Source of the DNA: an uncultured Lachnospiraceae bacterium | GTDB lineage: Bacteria; Bacillota_A; Clostridia; TANB77; CAG-508 | Reading direction: 5' to 3' | NCBI GenBank assembly: GCA_947165105.1 | Contig: CAMUZC010000115.1 | Span: 1 to 5,035 of the forward strand | DNA: 5,035 bases | Shown: positions 1 through 5,035 of the stretch, in pieces | How positions within the stretch are numbered: the first letter of the stretch is position 1 | How the letters are laid out: every line of letters starts with the position of its first letter | The notes under the pieces: generated by a model | What the model was told of the DNA's origin: nothing | Database searches by the model: none | The model's input: the letters and a program-made list of their open reading frames with translations, nothing else | Position numbers and translations under genes: made by a program

Positions 1-42
1 TTATTAAAGAGACTCAAAAAAAAAAAATAATAAATAAAAGAA
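1..42 (+). promoter_or_regulatory. AT-rich 5' leader / translation start context
   Basis: This short non-coding stretch precedes the gene. It contains a run of twelve A residues (16-27) followed by TAATAAATAAAAG. The ATG at 43 has a G at -3 and A at -2 and -1, a purine-at-minus-3 context acceptable for eukaryotic initiation. There is no Shine-Dalgarno sequence. The leader is too short to say whether the promoter or transcription start lies inside it; a TCA at 14-16 is the only hint of an initiator-like triplet and is not convincing. No upstream ATG is present, so the ATG at 43 is the natural start, and the signal peptide immediately after it supports that choice. Confidence 0.45.
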
Positions 43-123
43 ATGAAGACCAAAAATCAAAAAAATATCATAATATCATTAGTATTATCTCTATGCTTAA
101 TTTTCCAAATAAATGCATTATCT
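43..123 (+). other. Signal peptide (residues 1-27)
   Basis: The N-terminus has a basic n-region (K2, K4, K7), a hydrophobic core of about 13 residues (I9-F21) and a polar c-region ending Q-I-N-A-L-S. Cleavage is plausible after A25 or S27. This targets the protein to the ER and places the following roughly 1300 residues in the lumen or outside the cell. Its position right at the ATG supports that start codon. Confidence 0.88.
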
Positions 124-3100
124 TATACCTATCATGAAATCATCCAAGAAAACGCAGAATATGTCAAAGTTTGCACCTTAAAAGATGGGAAAGTTTTAGC
201 TCTTTCATCAGCAATTAATGACCAAAAAATGTTTGTGAGTAAATTGACTGACAAAGGAAGATTTGTCTACAAAAATGCAACTTTAAATATAGGATATACT
301 GCAGACGCCCAATTGGCCCAAGTATCAAATTCTGATACCTATATTTTGGCTCATCATAATAGACAAGATGTATCAGGACATGAAAGTAAAGAAAATCTTT
401 TAACCTTAAAAGATCAAAATTCAGTTGTTAGATCTGTTGTTAGAAATAATACTATTTACCAGAAAACTTCATTGGTTTCTTTAAAAAATGGAAATGTTTT
501 GGTTGCTGGAATCCATTATATATCTGCTTTTGGAGCAGAAACTAGTGTAGATGTTAGACTTTACAATCCAACAAATGGCCAATTAGGAAATGGTCTTTCC
601 TTCGTAGCCCATGGTAAATATTTAAGTTGTTACGAACATAAAGATAATGAAGTAGCTTGTGCTTATGTCTCTTATGAAGATGTTTTTGTATCTAAATTAA
701 AACTAAAATATATCACAATAAACAACAATGCTTTATCAGCAAAAGATTATGTAGTTGTTAAAAATTTCTATACTGAATATAACTTCCTTAAAGCCATTCC
801 TTTTGATGGAGTAGATACTTTACTTTTATTCCAAACTGGTAATGCCAAAGATATACCAAAATATGGAAATGAAGGAACAAGATTATACTTTTACCAATTT
901 GAATTAGATTTAACATCTGATGATGTTAATGTTAAAAGATATGAATATCTTTATCCAAATTGCTTATACAGAGAAGATCCTGAAGATTATAATGCTGATA
1001 TTGCTGTTCTTTCTCCTAAAAGAATATATGCAGTATGTGAAACAAGTTCAAATAGGTTCAGAGGATTTGTCATTTATCCAGACAAAGCAGAATATGATGA
1101 ATTTTATTTCAATAATTTCGACGCAGATAATGTAAAAAACCCTGCTTTTGCTAAGTTTGATAAATCATTAGCTATTTTCTACACTCATATCACAGTTAAT
1201 CAAAATAAAAGAGTAGCATATCATTTAATGAATTATCCAGATTGCAACAATTATAGAAATTATAGAATGTTATTACCAAGAGGATTCGTGAAAGATATTG
1301 ATTTTGAAGGAAGAGTATTTTTAAATAATCCATATCCTGCTGACAGAGCTGATGAAGTAGTTAAATTTAGATTTAATTCCTACACAAATATTACTATTAA
1401 AGATATTACCAATAATACAACACTTGCAGCAAATGTTGATTATTTATCTCCATTAAGATTACAAATCTTAACAAAAGATCGTGTAGGAGATTATGAAATT
1501 GAATATACTGCTACAAGAGAAGATGAACTTGATGGTTTAATTTTAGGTAGAACTTGCTCAATATCACTTACAACTCCTGAATGTTTGGAACAATGTGAAT
1601 CATGTACAGAAAAAGGTACTGAAGAACACCATCTTTGTTTAGGTTGTAAAGAAGGTAATGCCTATTATGAAGAAGCAGATCCTGATGCAGTTAATGTTGG
1701 ATATGGAAAGCCACACAATTGTAAAAGATGTGATATTGCTTGTAAAACATGTTGGGGAAAATACCTATTGAGACCAGTAGAAACAACTAATTGTATAAAA
1801 TGTGATTATCAAAATAATTATTTCCACTTTGAAGATGATGAAAGAACTTGTATAAGTAATGGAACACAAGAACATTGGGAAACTGTTATAGGAAGTGCAA
1901 TTTATTTAGATGATACTCCAGGTCCAAATAAAAAGGAAGAATGGAGATGGAGACGTTGTCATGAAAATTGTGCCAAATGCGTATGGAGAGGAGATGAAAG
2001 CAATAATAATTGTACTAGATGTAAACCTGGATTATATTTCTTCTGTAATCAAACTGATGGAGATGGTATCCCCGGTTCATGCCATAGAGATTGCGTTAAT
2101 AACGGATTTTATGAAACTATGGATGAAAAAAATAGAAGCAAATGTTGTCCTTGTCTTGATCATTGTAAAGAATGCAAAAATGCAACTATATGTGATAAAT
2201 GCTATAAACCATTCTTATTAACTCCAGAACATACCGAATGTAATGAAACATGCGGATATTGCTTGGCTGAAGATCACGGCTTAGGAGAATGTGTTAATTG
2301 TAAAACAAGATATGCAACTCCAAGATATACTCTTAACAAGACATGTGTATTCGAAATACCATTTATAGAACTAATAAAAAGATATTATCATATAATAGAT
2401 GATACATGTAATTTACTTCATGGTTGTAAAGAAGGATGCTATAAATGTGCTCCAGAATTCACAGATCAATGTACTGAATGTAATGCCAGCTATTATAAAG
2501 AAGACTTCTTTGGTGAAGATCCTCAACCCACAACATTCAGATGCTTCAATAAAACTACATGCCAAGGTGTGACTCCATATAAACATGATGAATCACTTAG
2601 AATTGGAGGAGTGCCTGTAGTCGAAGATGGTGTCAATGTTTGTTTGAATTGTAGAAGAAGAAATGATTCATATAGATTACCTGAAGATAGATTTTATTGT
2701 GGAAATAAAATTGATAGAACATATGTTGATATAGATGATTATAACAAATTATCATATTGTTATTTCAGATGCAAAGCTTGCGATTATTGGGGAAATTCAA
2801 TGGTTATGAATTGTAGTACATGTAGAGATGGAGCCTATTATAAACCACTTGTTAAAATCGGAAATTATTACAATTGTTATAGACAAGCTCATAAATGTGG
2901 TATTTTCCCATATTATCATGATTATGATTTAGCAGAACCTTTGGGAAAAGACGAAGATGATTGTGGAGAAGATTGTGATGTTTGCCTTTATAATTTCACT
3001 TGTACTGAATCATTACCTTATTTCGTTTATGAAACTCATGAATGCGTAGAATATTGTCCTTTATCAGATATTTTAGGAAATGCTTGTGCTTTAAATAATT

Positions 3101-4953
3101 CAAGAGCAGGTATTCTTTTATTAATGAATCCATTTGGATTAAAAAATCCTTATGATTTCTTAAATTCTTCAGTTGAACTAAATAATGTAATTAATAATCA
3201 ATTTTTCAAATACATTGCGAATTCATATAATGTTGATGTTGATGAAACAAAAAATATTATTAATAATTATTTAGGTAAAGGAAAAGTTTATAATCTTCCT
3301 GAAAGCAAAATAATTCTTGGAAATAATATCAGTATAGAAATATCTTCAGTTAGATTAGAACTTGAAAAAATAGCTAAATTACTTAAGGGAGACACTACGG
3401 TTAACACTCAAGTTTCAGCAGTAGATTTATCACAATGTCAAGAAGTACTTAAACAAACTTATGGATTACCCAGTGAAGAAGATTTAGTAATGATTAAAGG
3501 TGATATATTACAAACATTATCAGAACTATATCTAAGTAATCAAGTAGAATATCAACTTTTCTCAACTTCAATGGGAGCTTTCTTACCTCTAAGTCCATGT
3601 AATGAAAAACAAACTATAACAACTACAGTAAATCCTTTCAATTCTTCATACTTTTTAGAAGGATTAGGAGATTTTCAATTTAAAACAACTTCAGTTGTAG
3701 ATAATGGTTATAATGCTTTTGATCCAAATAGTAATTTCTATAATGATATTTGTACTCCTTTCACAAATGAAGATGGAAATGATGTCTTATTAGATGAACG
3801 TAGAACAGATTACTTTAATAAAGATTTTAATTTATGTGAAAAAGGATGTTCATTTACTGGATATAATGAAGCCATTAAAATGTATACTTGCGAATGTCAA
3901 ACTAAAGCAAATATAAATGGTGAAATAACTAAAGAACAAAAACCTATGGAAATTCCTGAAGATTTCTATAAAAAACAAGCAGGATATTCAAATATTAAAG
4001 TATTTAAATGTGCTTCACAAGTATTTTCCAGTCAAGGACAAAAGATGAATTTCGGTTCTTATATTTTACTTGCTTGCCTGGCTAGTTTTGTTGCTGTTAT
4101 TATCTTATATATCTTGAAAGGTAAAAAATCTTTAGATTCAGAATTCAAAAAATTAGAAAGAATTAATGAACAAGTACCATCAAATCCTCCAAAACCAGTT
4201 GATCAACAAAAATTAGATTATGATATATTAATGAAACAACAACAACCATCAAATGTACTAAAAGATATTGTTATGACTGATGATGATTTAAATTCTGCTA
4301 GTTATGAAGTAGCTCAAAAACAAGACACAAGAACATTTGGCCAATATTATTGGTCATTATTAAAAATGAAACAATTATGTATATTTACTTTCTACACTTA
4401 TACTGATCATAATTTACGTCTTATTAAAATCGGTCTTTTCATTTTATTCTTATCTTTTTACTTTGCATTTACTGCTTTGTTCTTTAATGATAGCATTATG
4501 AGAGCAATTTATACTTATAAAGGAAATACTGATGCTGCTGTTCATGTAACAAATATTGTCTTATCAAGTTTATGCTGTTTAATAATGAATTACATTGTGA
4601 GATTTGTCGCTTTAAGCGAAAGAGATATCAGTAAAATAACTAATGATAAAGATGAGGATCATAGAAAAGGTTTAGCCGCTCAAATTAAAAAATGTTTACA
4701 AATCAAAATTTATGCATTATTTGTCATTGCTAGTTTATTAATTGGATTATGCTGGTATTATGTTGCTGCTTTCTGTGCTATCTTTAAAAATTCACAAGGA
4801 CACTATTTCATTAATGTACTTGTTGCCTTTATAGTATGCAATATTTGGCCTTGTGTCACCAGTTTAATTGCTCCTGTTTTCAGAAAGAAGAGTCTTAAAG
4901 ATCAAAATTCTGAATGCATGTATAAATTCAGCCAAATTATAGCTTATTTCTAA
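43..4953 (+). CDS. Large Cys-rich multi-pass membrane protein, receptor-like (1636 aa)
   Basis: A single uninterrupted frame from ATG to TAA encodes a putative cell-surface protein. It starts with a classical signal peptide (basic start, hydrophobic core at residues 9-21). A beta-rich region (28 to about 400) with recurring 'L-x-G-x-V-L' type strands follows, then a beta-sandwich-like segment (about 417-512). A cysteine-rich stalk (505-1015) carries repeated C-x3-C-x2-C-x(5-13)-C-x2-C modules like furin-like or growth-factor-receptor repeats. A membrane-proximal domain (1016-1338) leads to five predicted transmembrane helices (about 1339-1358, 1463-1481, 1502-1523, 1556-1578, 1589-1613). About twenty N-x-S/T sequons fall almost entirely in the ectodomain, as expected for a secretory-pathway glycoprotein. 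The architecture resembles large 'putative transmembrane protein' families I recall from AT-rich protists; that is memory of a pattern, not a search. No enzyme motif or kinase domain is visible. Ligand, partner and function are unknown. No intron is needed to keep the frame open. Confidence 0.95.
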   Translation: MKTKNQKNIIISLVLSLCLIFQINALSYTYHEIIQENAEYVKVCTLKDGKVLALSSAINDQKMFVSKLTDKGRFVYKNATLNIGYTADAQLAQVSNSDTYILAHHNRQDVSGHESKENLLTLKDQNSVVRSVVRNNTIYQKTSLVSLKNGNVLVAGIHYISAFGAETSVDVRLYNPTNGQLGNGLSFVAHGKYLSCYEHKDNEVACAYVSYEDVFVSKLKLKYITINNNALSAKDYVVVKNFYTEYNFLKAIPFDGVDTLLLFQTGNAKDIPKYGNEGTRLYFYQFELDLTSDDVNVKRYEYLYPNCLYREDPEDYNADIAVLSPKRIYAVCETSSNRFRGFVIYPDKAEYDEFYFNNFDADNVKNPAFAKFDKSLAIFYTHITVNQNKRVAYHLMNYPDCNNYRNYRMLLPRGFVKDIDFEGRVFLNNPYPADRADEVVKFRFNSYTNITIKDITNNTTLAANVDYLSPLRLQILTKDRVGDYEIEYTATREDELDGLILGRTCSISLTTPECLEQCESCTEKGTEEHHLCLGCKEGNAYYEEADPDAVNVGYGKPHNCKRCDIACKTCWGKYLLRPVETTNCIKCDYQNNYFHFEDDERTCISNGTQEHWETVIGSAIYLDDTPGPNKKEEWRWRRCHENCAKCVWRGDESNNNCTRCKPGLYFFCNQTDGDGIPGSCHRDCVNNGFYETMDEKNRSKCCPCLDHCKECKNATICDKCYKPFLLTPEHTECNETCGYCLAEDHGLGECVNCKTRYATPRYTLNKTCVFEIPFIELIKRYYHIIDDTCNLLHGCKEGCYKCAPEFTDQCTECNASYYKEDFFGEDPQPTTFRCFNKTTCQGVTPYKHDESLRIGGVPVVEDGVNVCLNCRRRNDSYRLPEDRFYCGNKIDRTYVDIDDYNKLSYCYFRCKACDYWGNSMVMNCSTCRDGAYYKPLVKIGNYYNCYRQAHKCGIFPYYHDYDLAEPLGKDEDDCGEDCDVCLYNFTCTESLPYFVYETHECVEYCPLSDILGNACALNNSRAGILLLMNPFGLKNPYDFLNSSVELNNVINNQFFKYIANSYNVDVDETKNIINNYLGKGKVYNLPESKIILGNNISIEISSVRLELEKIAKLLKGDTTVNTQVSAVDLSQCQEVLKQTYGLPSEEDLVMIKGDILQTLSELYLSNQVEYQLFSTSMGAFLPLSPCNEKQTITTTVNPFNSSYFLEGLGDFQFKTTSVVDNGYNAFDPNSNFYNDICTPFTNEDGNDVLLDERRTDYFNKDFNLCEKGCSFTGYNEAIKMYTCECQTKANINGEITKEQKPMEIPEDFYKKQAGYSNIKVFKCASQVFSSQGQKMNFGSYILLACLASFVAVIILYILKGKKSLDSEFKKLERINEQVPSNPPKPVDQQKLDYDILMKQQQPSNVLKDIVMTDDDLNSASYEVAQKQDTRTFGQYYWSLLKMKQLCIFTFYTYTDHNLRLIKIGLFILFLSFYFAFTALFFNDSIMRAIYTYKGNTDAAVHVTNIVLSSLCCLIMNYIVRFVALSERDISKITNDKDEDHRKGLAAQIKKCLQIKIYALFVIASLLIGLCWYYVAAFCAIFKNSQGHYFINVLVAFIVCNIWPCVTSLIAPVFRKKSLKDQNSECMYKFSQIIAYF
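124..1242 (+). other. N-terminal beta-rich, propeller-like ectodomain (about residues 28-400)
   Basis: This region has few cysteines and alternates short hydrophobic strands with polar turns. Several segments echo each other: 'LKDGKVLALSSA' near residue 47, 'LKNGNVLVAGIHY' near 147, 'DNEVACAYVSY' near 200, 'SPKRIYAVCETS' near 325 and 'FDKSLAIFYTH' near 374. The recurrence of a G/N turn followed by a V/I/A-rich strand, spaced tens of residues apart, is what degenerate beta-propeller blades look like. This fold call is inference: no blade-family signature (WD, Kelch or NHL) is intact. It would be the membrane-distal, possibly ligand-binding head. Confidence 0.45.
1291..1578 (+). other. Beta-sandwich (Ig-like) segment before the Cys-rich stalk (about residues 417-512)
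   Basis: The stretch runs through 'FEGRVFLNNPYPADRADE' and ends with 'GDYEIEYTATRED', a pattern close to the last strands of Ig-like or cadherin-like domains, where a G-x-Y-x-I-x-Y-x-A strand is common. It contains three or more N-x-S/T sequons (around 449-459). It probably packs between the head and the stalk. The fold is inferred from strand pattern only. Confidence 0.35.
1555..3087 (+). repeat. Cys-rich stalk with furin/GFR-like repeats (residues 505-1015)
   Basis: There are 59 cysteines in 511 residues. Eight modules share the spacing C-x3-C-x2-C-x(5-13)-C-x2-C. Their cysteines begin at residues 514, 563, 639, 704, 733, 795, 906 and 974; the last ends in a single Cys (987) instead of C-x2-C. 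The closing C-x2-C is usually followed by a short G/aromatic segment such as 'CKEGNAYY', 'CKPGLYFF', 'CNASYY' or 'CRDGAYY', typical of furin-like and growth-factor-receptor Cys-rich repeats. Spacers between modules vary from about 10 to over 90 residues, so these are diverged protein-level repeats and not tandem DNA repeats. Twelve N-glycosylation sequons lie within the region (N606, 656, 669, 697, 713, 734, 765, 814, 836, 874, 923, 984). The likely role is a disulfide-braced extracellular stalk. Confidence 0.85.
3088..4056 (+). other. Membrane-proximal ectodomain with conserved-looking Cys core (residues 1016-1338)
   Basis: Cysteine density drops here and the composition becomes Asn-rich and helical/strand-mixed. 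A core between residues 1127 and 1323 has a distinctive pattern: 'VDLSQC' (1127-1132), 'LVMIKGDI' (1148-1155), C1186, 'FYNDICTPFT' (1232-1241), 'LLDERR' (1249-1254), then C1265, C1269, C1283, C1285 and C1323. I recall this combination (V-D-L-x-x-C, Y-N-D-I-C-x-P-x-T, C-x3-C, C-x-C just before a transmembrane helix) in large membrane proteins of AT-rich protists, but cannot name a catalogued domain for it. Eight cysteines would allow four disulfides. It couples the stalk to the membrane base. Confidence 0.6.
4057..4116 (+). other. First transmembrane helix (residues 1339-1358)
   Basis: About twenty uninterrupted hydrophobic residues (S1339-L1358) are followed at once by K-G-K-K, a positive stop-transfer cluster. 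With the N-terminal signal peptide this gives an ectodomain-out, cytosol-in orientation. It ends the extracellular part of the protein. Confidence 0.9.
4117..4428 (+). other. Cytosolic linker, charged and Gln/Pro-containing (residues 1359-1462)
   Basis: About 100 hydrophilic residues separate the first helix from the four-helix bundle. It opens with basic residues, continues with 'NPPKP' (1381-1385), QQ and QQQ clusters (1388-1389, 1399-1401), and an acidic patch 'TDDDL' (1412-1416). A Y-D-I-L tetrapeptide (1393-1396) fits the YxxPhi sorting consensus. The region is probably disordered and is the main cytosol-exposed surface, so it is the likely place for adaptor or signalling contacts. No kinase, phosphatase or death-type domain is visible. 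Confidence 0.6.
4429..4881 (+). other. C-terminal four-helix membrane module (residues 1463-1613)
   Basis: Four hydrophobic segments are visible at about 1463-1481, 1502-1523, 1556-1578 and 1589-1613. The loop between the second and third helices of the protein contains 'FFNDSIM' (1480-1486), and the loop between the third and fourth is rich in K, D and E, consistent with a cytosolic position. Helix four is followed by a short loop 'FKNSQGHY' (1581-1588). The protein ends in a basic tail 'RKKSLKDQ' (1614-1621) and a short 'YKFSQIIAYF'. Charge distribution fits the positive-inside rule for a five-pass protein with a cytosolic C-terminus. It is not a recognisable 7TM GPCR, ion-channel or ABC core; no pore or selectivity motif is seen. 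The motifs F-F-N-D-S and K-N-(S/T)-Q look like family-specific signatures. Confidence 0.7.
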
Positions 4954-5035
4954 AAATTAAATATTATTAATTCTAAATCATAAAAATTTATTAATTTATT
5001 GTTAAAATCATCATAATAATTGTTTTAATATAATT
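4954..5035 (+). other. AT-rich 3' flank
   Basis: These 82 bases are almost entirely A and T with no open frame of note. The stop codon and next base form TAAA (4951-4954), and TAAAAATT occurs at the stop and again at 4981-4988. No canonical AATAAA polyadenylation signal is present. The flank is probably 3' UTR and intergenic spacer; no terminator hairpin, tRNA or second gene is visible. Confidence 0.4.

Noticed and set aside
11..20. Possible trichomonad-type initiator (TCA) in the leader
   Set aside because: Only the TCA triplet is present, followed by a poly-A run instead of the expected pyrimidine/T-rich continuation. It is too short to call.
1033..1046. GTATGT...AG stretch that resembles a tiny intron
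   Set aside because: It is 14 bases long, so removal would break a frame that is otherwise open from end to end, and no branch-point or lineage-specific 3' splice motif is present.
920..1135. Open frame of 71 codons in another + frame
   Set aside because: It lies wholly inside the large gene, has low-complexity Ile/Leu/Met composition expected from out-of-frame AT-rich codons, and has no start context or domain.
1910..2221. Open frame of 103 codons in another + frame over the Cys-rich region
   Set aside because: It is an out-of-frame reading of the Cys modules; TGT/TGC-rich codons shift to Val/Met/Ile-rich ones. No independent protein signature is seen.
1..5035. Telomere repeats at window ends (gene-sized macronuclear chromosome)
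   Set aside because: Neither end shows a G-rich or C-rich tandem repeat; both are plain AT-rich DNA.
1..5035. CRISPR array, insertion sequence, tRNA or rRNA
   Set aside because: No spaced identical DNA repeats, terminal inverted repeats with a transposase, or structured RNA gene signature were seen; the window is almost fully occupied by one coding frame.

Overview
The window holds one very large, intron-free gene on the + strand (43..4953, 1636 aa). It has 42 bases of AT-rich leader in front and 82 bases of AT-rich flank behind. Nothing in it looks bacterial: there is no Shine-Dalgarno sequence, the DNA is strongly AT-rich, and the protein is a secreted-then-membrane-anchored multidomain type typical of unicellular eukaryotes. 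The frame uses ordinary codons throughout. All Gln are CAA/CAG, Cys is TGT/TGC, Trp is TGG, and the only stop is the terminal TAA. This argues against ciliates that read TAA/TAG as Gln (Tetrahymena, Paramecium, Oxytricha) and against Euplotes. It leaves AT-rich protists with the standard code, such as trichomonad-type parabasalids, standard-code ciliates or other anaerobic or free-living protists. I cannot settle the lineage from the sequence alone.

Layout of the protein, in order: a signal peptide (residues 1 to about 25-27); a roughly 370-residue beta-rich region that reads like propeller blades; a beta-sandwich-like segment (about 417-512); a cysteine-rich stalk (505-1015, 59 Cys) built from eight modules of the form C-x3-C-x2-C-x(5-13)-C-x2-C (the last degenerate), resembling furin-like or growth-factor-receptor Cys-rich repeats; a membrane-proximal domain (about 1016-1338) with its own cysteines; a first transmembrane helix (about 1339-1358); a charged, Gln/Pro-containing cytosolic linker (about 1359-1462); four more transmembrane helices (about 1463-1613); and a short cytosolic tail.

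The predicted topology is an extracellular or lumenal ectodomain of about 1300 residues on a five-helix membrane base. That suggests a surface receptor or adhesin-like protein, but ligand and function are unknown. With a single gene in view there is no operon or neighbour to inform function. The window is not obviously a multi-gene system; the interest lies in this unusual receptor-like architecture.
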